A stretch of DNA of 64,000 nt from Phlebopus portentosus (taxonomy: Eukaryota; Basidiomycota; Agaricomycetes; Boletales; Boletinellaceae): contig JAYXKI010000010.1 in assembly GCA_037892935.1 (NCBI GenBank), positions 1,116,001 through 1,180,000 on the forward strand, written 5' to 3'. Below, piece by piece: positions 34,912 through 46,575 of the stretch. Both the position numbers and the translations under genes were made by a program. Position 1 is the first letter of the stretch; each line of letters begins with the position of its first letter. Below the pieces are notes generated by a model, which saw only the letters and a list, made by a program, of their open reading frames with translations, was not told the origin of the DNA and did no database searches.

Positions 34912-37900
34912 TCAATAATCATACAACGAATCCCTAATCGTCGGCTCATACTCATACGTCGACTCGCGCAGCTGATCGCTCAGCAGCACACCGCCCAGCC
35001 CAACATGCAGCGTCCCACCAGCCCGCTCGCTCCGGTCCAGTAAATCATTCCATTTATCCATCTTCTCCTGCTCTGTCAGCGCCTGCTTGCTATTAGAAGA
35101 GGAAGAAGGTGTTGTTGTTGTTGCGGCGGTGGAGATGTCGCGGAATGTCATCGTGCTGGAGGCGCTGTCGGATGCGGAGACGGGGGATTGGTGCGAGTCG
35201 AGTAGGTCTGGAGGAGGGGGCGGGGAGGGCGTCGAGCAGGGTGAGGAGGTGGAGCGGAGGACGTGAGCGTTTGTGTTGGCGTTTGTATTTGTGTTCGTGT
35301 TGGTGCTTGTGACGCTGGGCGTCGGACGCGCCGTCGACGCTTGACTGTGCGATCCAATCGAGGTGCGGCCCACGCGGTCTTCGAACACCGCACGAGCCAA
35401 CGAAGGCGAAGGAGAATGTCCAGAATGGGTGCTGTTCGACGACCCAGGAGGCACGCGCAGCGCGCTGCGCGGCGGTCGAGGTGGCGGGTCCGTCGCGCCT
35501 CCCTGGACCGACGACGCAGGCGAGCCGGAAGACGGTGGCGACGGTCTCTCCGCCGATGTCCCGAATTCCGTTCCCGTAAATGTAGACCCAGCAACGTCCG
35601 CACCAGCATCAGCAGCACCTGGGCGTTTTCGATTCGCAAACGCATTAATGGCATTATCCGCTGAGAAAGAAGGAATAGTAGGCGAGTCCGAGCGGAACTC
35701 GTCCAGCGGGTCTACTTCCGCTGCTTTTGCCGGAGGCGGTCGACGCGGCGGGACGGGCAGAGCTTGATGGCACGTCGGCTCCTCGGTATAGAACAAACTA
35801 TCATACGGATCCGCGTAGTTTCTCGACTCCAGCTTACTCCTCGTCTCTTCCTCCTTCTTCAGGTCAAAGTTGAGATTAAGATCATCAAACATCGACAGCG
35901 TCTCAGGCGGCAAGATATGCTCCCCAAGCATCGGGTGTCCCCTCGCGAGCTTGCTATTCGTAGACGTGAAATCACAGCCGTACGACGTCACAGACGACCC
36001 GTCCGACTGTTTGTACGAGAAGACGAGTTCGGAGGACATAGGCGAGGACGAGCGCGTCGTCACGCTCGGACGCGTGTTGTGCGTCGGGGACGTGCCGAGA
36101 AGCGTTGTCTGTTGCTGCTGCTGATCTGCATCTGCATCTGATGAGCAAGACTCATCGAAGGCTTCTTCCGCAACGTCGCAAACCTCCCTCTTTCGGCGAT
36201 TCTCCCAAATTAAGCGCGGGAGCCGTAGAGGGTCGCCGAGAAGGCGAGCGCGACGAGGGCGGCGTGCCTAGCTGGATCGCGTACTCGTCCATCATGTCGC
36301 CACCACCACCACTCAGTTTCGAGCGTTCGTCTCCCGGCGTAATCGGCGAGGTATGCTGTGAGGAGGATGAAGGAGCATCCCGCGGAAGAGCTGGGACGGG
36401 CGGGACCAAATCCGTTGACGTACGTTTATACTTGTCCTTCAGCGTGTTCGAGCTTATACGCTTCACCAATCCCCACAACTTCCCTTTCTCCTTCTCCTTC
36501 TCTCGATCCTTCTCATCCTTCACCCGCGCCCTGCCAATCAAACCACCCGGCACGCCGTTCGCCGCAGAAGGCAACGTCCGACCCGAGGCAGACTCGATGC
36601 TCTGCACCGCGACGTAACTATCCATCGACATCTTCACCTGCGGACCTGACCCTTTCTCGCGCGGGAGCGTCGCAGATCGCCTCGCAGTCGCCGAAGGCAA
36701 CGCCGCCGTCGATGATGAAGTGGTGTTCATGTTCAACGTCAAGCTAGGACGTGCACGTAAGAGACCCAGACCCTCCGTGCCAAACGTCGTTCCGCTGTAC
36801 CACCCTTCCCCGCCAATCCCGTCGTTGCTCCCGCTGCCGATGCCGCCAAGGCCGAACCCAGTCGCTAACAACTCCCGAACTCGAGTTTATCATTCTCCTT
36901 CCCGTCGCTGGACTCTTTCCCGCTCTCTCTACCACTACTATTCGCACCACCGCGCGTAAAGCTTCCGTCCGCCTTGAACTTCCCTGCTGACATCTTGCGC
37001 GAGAGTTTCCGCCTGAGCGTCCCTGACTTAGCAGGCGGCCTCTCTCCGCCGTTGCTCACCCGTCCACCCGCACCCGCGTCCGAAAACCCAACTGCAGTCG
37101 CCGAACTCGGAGTCGCAGTGGTCGCCATAGTCGTCGTCGTCGTTGTCGTAACAGAAACAGCAGTCGTAGCTCCCGACAACTCCGCTACGACGGCCTTCTC
37201 CGTCGCCTTCGCTCGACTCTCCCCGCCCGATCGAACAAGCCGAATGCGCTATCTCGCGCAGACCCGATGGCAACCACGCGACCCGTCGGCTCGCCGAACA
37301 CGGTATAATATGGCGTCGTAGGTGGTTCCCCACCGCCTCCTCTCTGACTCCCATCTTTCCCCTTTTCGCTTTTTGTGGCACTGGTTGGAGAAGTCGGGCT
37401 GGGCAGCCCGAGAGCACTGGAGCGCCGGAAGAGTCTTTCTTTGTCTTTGTCCTTGTCTTTGTCCTTGTCTCTTTCTTGCTGCTTGACGCGCACAGTGCGC
37501 TGCGAGCGCTCATACTCAAGCTCATAGTAAGCATCCCCCACGTTCGCAGAAGCCGTATGGATCTTCTCAGGCACCTCCGTCTCCCTCGCAGCCTCGCGCT
37601 CGAGCTCCGCCCGCCGGCGTTCTTGCTCCTTGTACTGATGCGCGACTATCTCAGCAGGTGTGAGCCCCACAGGCGGCCTTGGCGACTCCGCGCGGCGTGC
37701 GAGTACGCTAGAACTCAGACCTATCGGCGAGGGTTGTCCGGAGGACGTGCGGCCCCCGCTGCTCCTCACAGGCGCACCGGCACCGGCGATATTCGAAGCA
37801 GAAGCACCACGGCTGCTTGACGCTGTGAGCGGCGACGGTGTCGGGGACGGCGCAGTCTGCCCAAACGTCATCGGCGTCCCAGGCGAATGCGATCGGTCGC

Positions 37901-39677
37901 GCTCATACCCGGCGCTCCCACTCCCGCTGTCCCTCGCGCCCAGAGCGGAGAGCCGCCGCACGGCGCTTGTGGTGAGCTGGATAACGGGACGCGCGTGCTT
38001 ACTCGCCCGACGCTCCTGCACGAGGCCGAATGGGTAGCTCCCTGCAGCGCCGGGAGCGCCTTCGGAGGGCGAGGAGAGCGAGTAGGACGAACTTTCTCGC
38101 ACGTGTGCCTTCCCCCGTTCTCGTTCTCTTTCCCTCTCCCTTTCGCGCTCACGCTCACGCTCGCGGTTAAGCACATGCCCCCACTCCAGCCCCCTCGCCC
38201 TTCCAAGGCTCCCCAGGCTCCTCTGCAGCGCAGGCGACTGTTCCGAATCCGACGTCGCCGGTCTCCGCGCATGCAGCTGGTCCCGCGAGCTCGCACTCGC
38301 ACCCACACCGGTGAGGGAATACACGGAACTAGGCGTCTCAGGCGCGTTACTCCGCCCCTCCACGCGTCGCCTCCTCGCAGCCAGCGCATACGCGCCATAC
38401 GAGTCGTACGAATCCGTCGTGCTCGTGTCTGGTTCGCTGCGCGCCTCCACTACCAGTCATCCCGGAAACGGACGGACTACTGGCAGCGGGCTTGGAAAGT
38501 AGGCGCTTAACGCTGAACCCGTGCCCTCCGACTCCGAAATCCGAGAACGGCGCGCCGTAAGAGCTGTCAGACGCGTTCCCGCAAGACTTCTTCGACGTGG
38601 AGTTACTAGGGTTCGTTGCTGGAACAGATAGTGATGAATCTTCGCGTCGGAGCGTGGACGCTGAAATCGAGGTAGGTCCGGACGGACAGGAAGGCGACGC
38701 GTTTTGTTTGAGCGGGAGACCGGTATTCGACGGACCTGTGAACGGAGAAGTGGCCGAGGGAGACGAGGAGATGGACCGTGTTGCAGGAGAGTTGCTAGGT
38801 TTTTGACTCGCGATAGCCTTCGCGCTTGGTAGGGGCGAAGGCTTCGACGAGCTCGCTTGCATATCAGGCGGACACACGCTCCGCGGCGGGCGAGCGGGGA
38901 CAGCGTCCGACGAACCTGACTCCGCAGCAGTAACAGCAACACCGTCGTTAGCAGCCTGTGCGCGTAGCGAGGTCTTAGATCGCGACTTGGAGACGCTTTG
39001 CTCGCCCTTCAGCTCGGACGAGGAGTGCGTACTACTGGTACGCGGAGGGACGGTATTATCGCTCCGGCTTTCTTGCTCGCACATGACCCACTACTAGGCC
39101 GACGCACCCGCGTCATGACTGCATCAGGGGAGGACGCCTCGTCCACTTCAAGCTGCGGGGTCCGTCTGCGCGAAGGGTTGGAAGAAGAATGCGACGAGTG
39201 TTTACTCCCACTGGCACTAACCGTCCTCGTCCTCGCTGGCGTAGATGAAATTGAAGGTCGCTTATTCAGCGAGCTCGACGGGCTCGAAGGCGAGCTGCGC
39301 GTCGTCATCCTGTTCGCGTTCACAATAGAAACCGGTACAGACAATGAAGGCGAAGCAACTGGAGTAAGGGGGTCGTTCGGCGACGGTAGGGAAGTCGACG
39401 CGGATGTTGTTGAGAATGTCAACGACGGCGGGTCATCTTTCTTTTTCTCTTTTCCGCCACTATCATTACCTGCAGAGACGACGACACCGAACTCGTCTGT
39501 ACCATGCATGTTCGGTGCAGTTGTTATCGTCGTTTTTATTTTAGGATGTCTGTGTGATTGTGTCGTCGTGGTTGTATTAGTTGTGGAGGTTGAAGTCGTG
39601 CGGTCCCGCCGGAAGCGATCCGTCGAATAGGAGCGTTTTAGCTCGCGCTCGTAGGAGTTGGATCCGAAGAACGCCAT
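34912..39677 (-). CDS. Very large Ser/Pro/Thr-rich disordered protein, unknown function
   Basis: Not recognised. I join the frames from MAFFGSNSYERELKRSYSTD (ATG at 39675-39677) to EYEPTIRDSLYDY at 34914. Almost all is low complexity: Ser/Thr/Pro stretches, an Arg-Glu repeat near 38108-38160, an Asp-Lys repeat near 37435-37475, Asn-Thr runs near 35270-35310. Short better-defined islands are SDFGVGGHGFSVKRLLSK, VGDAYYELEYERSQRTVRV, GKLWGLVKRISSNTLKDKYK and DKWNDLLDRSERAGGTLHVG. The frame changes at about 39088, 38455-38463, 37222, 36875 and 36120-36190; most are repaired by one extra G or C (+ strand C), so I treat it as one gene of about 1,500 residues. Two separate genes, the second starting at MSSELVF near 36039, is the main alternative. 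Confidence 0.5.
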
Positions 39678-42600
39678 TACCCAAGCGCGTCCTGCACACA
39701 CGATCCAGTTTGAGTGCCTTCTTTCCTGACTGGATGGAAAACAAGTATGGCTCACCGCGTATGATGGACTCAGTGAAATCGTGCCTCTCCACGTCTCCAC
39801 AGATTCAAAATCTCACTGCCTTTGTCCCTCCTCTAATCCAAGACCGGGTCGATGAAGGAAAACAAACGCGAATCCGAATCCAAGTCAAGGTGCAATATAT
39901 CAATAGATCCTAAAGACACGCGCCCGCATACAAACGATCCCCAAAGGTAAACCCAAAACCAAAACCAAAAGACAAAGCGAGGTTGTTAGTATGGTTTCCC
40001 AAACAGAGTAGGACGGCGAGATGAGATGAGATGAAACGAGGCGCGCAAACAAGGTGGGAACGCCGGGGCAACAAACACAGGAGGGAAAAAAAAATCAAGC
40101 CAAGTTTGCATCAGCAGCACAACGGGGACAGGAACGCTGTGTCTGTAGATCAACACGAGGCGGGGTAATGCGCCCGAGGGACGCTGGCGATCGGATCGCG
40201 ATTTCGGTGTGTGTTCCCAAGGGAGAAGAAAGGAAGTCAAAAGAGATAGGCCTAGAAAAGGACGAAGATGGCGAATGGGATGAGAAGGATAGATACGGAA
40301 GAGTGGCCAGACGACGATGGCGGTGAATGGGAACACGAAAACAAGATGGAGAGAGCGAAAAAAGACGGTGTACGTACATAAGAATAAAAAAACTGCAACG
40401 TCGACAAATCTGAGTGAGCGTTAACGACCGGTGGCTCTGTTCGTTCCTCACTGCGAGATGAGTAGGACTAGTTGGAGTAAGATAGAGATATAGATATGGA
40501 TGAAACAAGGGAGTGGAGGTCGTAGTAGACGTGCACGGGACCGCGAGACCTGGCGAGTCAAACAACCCAACTGAGTAGGGAAGGGATACACGAGTTATTT
40601 GGTTATTTATTTGTTTTCTGTGATATTTTGTGACGTGTTGAATTCGACTGTGACTTGACGACGACGGACATTAGAAGTATAGTATATGTGTTTCATATCC
40701 ATATCCACGCAAGCGCCACCACCTGCCAACACCGTGTGTCCGTCTCGCTCCTCGGCCCGATCCCTCAACAAATCAGTCAGATTTGAATCACCTCGACCTA
40801 TACGAACGAATCGAGGAACCGACATCGGAAACATCGTTATGTCCGACTCCGTCCAGGCGCTAATCAGGAATATCATGTTCAATCTAACAACTATTTCTAT
40901 TGGCTGTCCCCAGCTTGTCTCCTATCTATGGGAGCTTTCTGGTCACGCGAGGCATCACCCTCGTCGATGTGACCTAACGAGGCAGCGGCCGCGGGGCAAC
41001 GCAATGTACGTACGTACGCACGCACCGACACGCTGAAATCAAATTCTCATTCGTCCCTTCCACAAAGAAAAGAGAAGGCACATCGAGGTATAAAACGACC
41101 GACTCCGACTCCGACTTCCCCTGGCGTCGAAGATTTCTCGAAGATAGCGTAACACACAAGCATGGGACAGGCCTAGGAAAGATACACGCCTTTGTAAACG
41201 TGCCATCGAATAGTCATACTCACCCCTTCGGACTTTACCTGCTTCCGAATCCGAGCGTTTTGGGGGAAATGATGAGCCTCTTGACGTCGGTGTCTGATCG
41301 TTTCCCACCGGGCGCCCTGAAACGCGCGGGTGAAAGGCCATTGAGATTTAGTATTCACTGCGAGTGAATGTTCGAACGGAAGTAAGTAAGTTAAATATAT
41401 AGTACTTAAATCGCCCGAACCGTTCTTTTCTTCCTCTATTTTGTAGTAAGTAATTCCCCAGCAACCATTTTGCATTATCCACCCGCGCAACCCGAAAAAA
41501 AGGAAGCAAGAGGCCAAGACATTTCACGTACACAACGACGATTCCAACTAATCTCCTCGGAATCAAATTCAGGCTCAGGGATCGGAAGGGACATTAATAT
41601 TGCTTATTTACCATTTCCGTTGTGACTGACCGACTTCTCCGGGATTGCTGCTTTGGTCGCAAGAGAAGTGCGAGCTTGTTATGTAGGGTCTAGGACGTTG
41701 ATATGAGCGTCGTGATTGACCTCCCCGCTCTTTGCCTCTCATAGAAAAATCTGAAAAGTTGTCAGAGAAATCAAATGTGAGCGGCCTCGTTGCTCAGAGT
41801 CAAAGGGAAGAGAAAACGAAGTGGGCCTCGTGTATCAAGGGTGATACTACAGTCCAAATTTCTTGCAAATTTGCTTGCTTCGTGTCATACAGGTCATCAT
41901 TCACGCCGAAAGGACAAAAAATTAAAGAACCACAGGGAATCAGGGAGGGGTTAATATTCTATTCGGCAGTGAGACGATAACTCCATTCTGACTGTTCCTT
42001 GTCCTCGAGCATTGGACATACAAACATAAGAGACTTTTGCAATGCTGGTACTACGATGTGAAAATGCTACTCTTGTTTGCAAACACGCTTTACAAATGGA
42101 ATACCCCCCGGCACGCTTGTTCTCGAGCGAAGCACGATCCTATCTGGTATCTCCGTCGCAATTGGATGGATTTGATAACACACCAAAGTAAACGTGTCAA
42201 TCTTATTATGGTCACTACTACTTTCCATGGCCAGATTTTGTAAACAGATTCCAGAACTTTTAACCGCCACCACAGGAACAGAATCCGGATGTCCTTGATC
42301 ATCCTGTGCCAAAAAAAAATGTTTTCAAGTAACGAAAAAAATAAAAGCAGAGTGAGTAAAACCTGGCCAAGAAGCCGACATTTCACCCACGCCTCATTCC
42401 GTGCTGTGATAAGCATTATCCTACCAGGAAAGAGGCAATCCAAGAATCGAACGGGGCGCGAACACACAAAACTCTGTGCGGACGCTATCACACCAACGAG
42501 GTTCTCGCATGCCCCCAGTAGGATAGCAGAGCAGTGCTAGTAAGACGTGAGAGAACACATTAAAAAAAATATGAAAATGGGGACGAAGAAGAAGGGAAGA

Positions 42601-43315
42601 TTCAATGATCCCACAACTTGACAACGTCCCAGATGCCAAAAACGGTACGTGCCATCTGGTTAGTCGACAAGTTTACAAAGGAACACAACAAGAAAACGCA
42701 AGCTTCGCGAGGACATCGAAGCTTCCCTGCCCTACTCCGTCCGAGAACGGTCAGAGCCATGCGCGCATGCGTACATACATACATGCACTTCCGTGCTGAC
42801 TTGATGAGAAAAGCCAAAGGTATGTTGGCACTTTCCATCAGGACAGTACACTGGCCGTGATGCGTCTCAGTATATGGGGTTTTTTTTTTTGTACTTTGGA
42901 GACTGCAGACTGCCTGTGGCAAAGGCCCTGCATGCCTAAGGATCGATTGTACCTTTAGGTTTGGAGCATCAAACGAGATGAGCAGAGCATTGATTATCGT
43001 ACCTCTGTGAGTAATAAGCATAGCGGAGAGTAGTCTCGTAAAGTGGGAGCTATGATTCGATTAATATTATCCATGATAATTATACGCGTGTGGGCAGATG
43101 AGAATATGAGGATCGTATGGCATTGGTCGACATGGAGGGAGACAGAAAATGACTGTGACGACAGAGTATGTCACATAGCACATCCGCACTGTGCCTGTGA
43201 CATCAATTCTGGTGCTCGCGTGCCGATCTAGGCTCCAGCTCACTTCCGAACGGTGGATTCACCTTCTTTGCTTGTCACCACCATCATCGCCATCGACAGC
43301 GAACAAGTCGAAACA
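39678..43315. other. Gene-free 3.6 kb between two start sites
   Basis: The flanking genes point away from each other, so both promoters lie here. The left part (to about 40600) is purine-rich on the + strand, consistent with a pyrimidine-rich leader of the large Ser-rich gene. Short frames throughout (for example 40095-40565 and 41173-41517 on the minus strand) are not protein-like. GTAC-rich DNA at about 41003-41018 and homopolymer runs at 42877-42892 were the only local oddities. Confidence 0.45.
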
Positions 43316-46081
43316 ATGGCGCCCTCACCGGCCAATGTACCCAAAGTGGATGTGATCCTCGTATTTCGCGCGTCGAGTACAACACTTTCGAAACAAGAGG
43401 CGCGTGAAGACGCGGAGGAAGCCGAAAAGGAGTATGCGCTACTCCTGAAGACGCTTCGCGATGCAGGACTGCGCGCCACGGGGAAGCGTGGGCGGAAGAG
43501 CGGTCAGGTGCTGGTGTTTGTGTGGGCCTCGGCGACGAAGCTTGCGAAACTCGTCCAGCGCGAGCGGTACGTTTGGCATTTTCTCACTTTCTCATCAGGC
43601 GTCTTACGTGTAGTATTCGGTTCCCCAGATACTCAGACTTCCTGAGAGGTCTCCCAGTTTCAGAGCTTCTCACAAAAGACAAGACGTCCGTAGCTGACCC
43701 TTCAACTCTTTCACCCGCTGACCGGCTACGCATCGTCTATGAGTTTGTCACTTCCACGCGACATGACGGAGGTCTTGGGATTGTACCCGGAAGTCCTCAA
43801 TGGCCACGTGTAGAAGACGTACTGGCGCTGCATGACCATGAATTCAATGATATGTGGTTACGTAGCTGGACGCGCAGACAAGTTGGATTTGGGATCGGAA
43901 GGGGCGAGCTTGATAAAATCAAAGACCAGGTGCATACACCCTTCCCTTGCTGTATGAATCATGAATTCACCAATTATCATTTTCTGTTGTCTATGTGCTA
44001 GTTCGGCGAAGCTGTCGCGCTTTACTTTGCCTTCCTTTCTTCCTACACCTTGTCCTTGATATACATTGCTGCCCTTGGGATCGCGTTCTATCTGTTACGA
44101 ATGCCATATTCAGCAATTTACTCAACCCTTCTCGTCCTTTGGTCAACCTTCTTCGTCGAGTTCTGGCGTATCCGAGAGCGCGTGCTATCTGTTCGATGGG
44201 GTACTCGTGGTTCCTTCCGCGTGGAACGCCGTCGTGCTCAATTCAAGGACGCTGGCGGGAAGGGCCTGCAGTTCCCTTGGTGGAAGCGCGATGTCAGAAT
44301 CTTCGCGAGCTTACCCGTCATACTGTTATTTTCTGGTGCGCTTGCGGTGTTCTTGACGGCGAACTTCCTTCTCGAGGCGTTCGTCACGCAGTTGTATAAT
44401 GGGCCGGGACAGAAGATTATTGTAAGCCAGATATGTCCTTTCTGATATTCCACCCATCTGACCGGAACTCTTTCTTGTAGTCCTTCAGTCCAACTCTGCT
44501 CTTCGTTGCATTAGTCCCTCGAATTCTTCAAGTGTACCAGTCCTACGCCGTCAGGCTCACAAACTGGGAGAACCACGCACATCAGTCGACGTACGAGGCT
44601 TCGCTCACTCTCAAGACCTTCGCACTTTCCGCGATAGTCGCATATCTCGGACTTGCGCTCTCGGCATTCGTGTATATGCCCTTCGGAGAACAGCTCATGG
44701 CAAGTGTCTCCCGCACCTTGTTCGCTACCAGCGCTGTTGTAGGCGCACAAGCAACTCGAGCTGCGGACTTTATCAATGCGACAGCTGGGTTGACCGGTGA
44801 GAACGGTGCAGAGGCTTCTTCGTCCTTCCTAGGCAGTCTTCTCGAGAAAACGAATGGAACAAAGTTCAATATCTGGGCTACGGGAGCGAAGACTGACCCG
44901 GCGCGATTGCAAAACCAGATGTTCGCATATACAGTGACGAATCAAGCTATAGGGACGTTCACCGAAATTGGATTGCCGTTTATACATGCGTCGGATAGAG
45001 TCATTCCGTTCGGGCTCTGGTAGCTCTTCAAAAATCAACACGAGCTCTTCATCCGGATCTACTGGTCCGTCTAGTGGTTCCTCGACAGTCACTGTTGACG
45101 GCGGGAAGAAAACCAATAATGGCAAGCGCGTGGTGTTTGAGGACGAAGGGAGCGGAGGACGGGACGAGCGTGAGTTCCTCGCTCGCGTGAGGCACGAGGC
45201 GTCTTTGCCTCCCTACACACTCTTCGCGGATTACAGCGAGATGGTCACCCAATTCGGGTATGTTTCGCTCTGGAGTACGATCTGGCCGCTTGCATCTGGT
45301 GAGTATAGTCTCTTGTCTGCTGCTGGCATATATGATTGACTATTGTTGACATGCAGTGATGGCCTTGTTGAATAACTGGCTCGAATTGAGAAGCGACGCA
45401 TTCAAGATTGCAACGCATTGCAGGAGACCACTGCCTTTCCGCACAGACACTATTGGACCGTGGTTAGACACAATGGTTTGTCTTCCCTTCGTCATACCGC
45501 AATATCAGTATAGCCTGACAGAACCTGAATTTCTAATTCTATAGAGCTTCATCGCGTGGCTCTCCGCTCTAACCAACGCAGCGCTAGTCTACCTCTTCCG
45601 TCCAGATTACATCACCCCCTCCTCCTCTCCAGAAACAAAAGTAACAGGCTCCGCAATCCACCTATCGCAATCAGCATCCTCCACTCCCCCGGACGTAAAC
45701 CCGACATTTCACATCAACGCGAACACAGCGCACTACACGCTCCTCCTTCCGCTCGTCCTCGTCGCGCTCGGCGCAAGCCACCTGCACACGCTCACGCGCT
45801 TCCTCGTGCGGCACGTGCTCGAGCGAGCACTGTGGAAGGGCAGCGAGGCGGAGCGCGAGGTGGAGAGGGGCGAGAGGGAGGTGAAGGGCTGGTATTTGAG
45901 GAGCTTGGGCGTGGATGATGTAGAGGGTGAGAAAGTTGCTCTGGGTAGGGAGGATCGGAAAGAGGTGACGGTGGAGGGTAAGGTTGTTGGTGAAGGTGTT
46001 GTGGACCCCGAAGACGGGACGGACTTTTGGCTCAGAGACGAAGGGATGGATGAGGTTAGGAGAGCTGTGAAGGATGCGTGA
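43316..46081 (+). CDS. Anoctamin/TMEM16 family protein, Ist2-like
   Basis: Fungal anoctamins are multi-pass scramblases or ER-plasma membrane tethers. The start MAPSPANVPKVDVILVFR is followed by SADRLRIVYEFVTSTRHDGG-like text (SPADRLRIVYEFVTSTR), WLRSWTRRQVGFGIGRGELD and FGEAVALYFAFLSSYTLSLI. Membrane segments follow (GIAFYLLRMPYSAIYSTLLV, ASLPVILLFSGALAVFLTAN, FSPTLLFVALVPRILQVYQS, AYTVTNQAIGTFTEIGLPF). Then EMVTQFGYVSLWSTIWPLA, LLNNWLELRSDAFKIATHC and a last pair of helices (FIAWLSALTNAALVYLFRPD, YTLLLPLVLVALGASHLHTL), all in family order. Introns lie near 43569-43628, 43930-44001, 44422-44480, 45300-45355 and 45475-45543. The frame breaks after EIGLPFI (44981-44987); the family sequence resumes one frame away at MRRIESFRSGSG. 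Confidence 0.85.
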
Positions 46082-46575
46082 TTGTCACTTTTTTTTAAAC
46101 TGAATTTATCGTACCTTCTGGTTCCTTGCTTTACTCGATTGAAAAGAAGGGAAAAGAGCTGCTAACGTCTACATTTCTAATAACGCTTTCTTACGATCTG
46201 TATAACGAACGCTTTTTTTTTATCTGATTCCGTCATTATATACGACCGCATGTACTATGTACTATTTCTCGGCTTTGCTTAATTCATGTTTGGTAGGCTG
46301 CTAGCACTTTGTGCCTTTTACTCATTAGCAAGGATATAAACGTTCCTAAACTGAGGTTACGCACCGAATGGTTGTTTAGTAGATTCAAGACCTTATCGAC
46401 CGCGTGGAGGTAGAATCAGCGCGAGATGCAAATTTCTAATTCCAATGTATTGCCCATTGTCAGGTATATGTAATACAAGCCTCAGTTTATACTGCTTGAC
46501 CCTGTTTATTATTTCCGAACTGCTTTCAAGAACCAAGGTTATTATCTGACATGTCCTCTCACATTCGACGCAGAT
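46082..46575. other. Convergent 3' region
   Basis: About 0.5 kb, AT-rich, between the anoctamin and ArgJ stop codons. No gene seen. Confidence 0.5.

Noticed and set aside
36865..39090. Ultra-short introns (17-40 bases) to explain the frame changes
   Set aside because: Most lack good splice ends, are shorter than other introns here, and remove text that becomes sensible when one base is added.
43253..43315. GTG-started extension of the anoctamin N-terminus
   Set aside because: The first ATG at 43316 gives a normal start and the upstream codons are not family-like.
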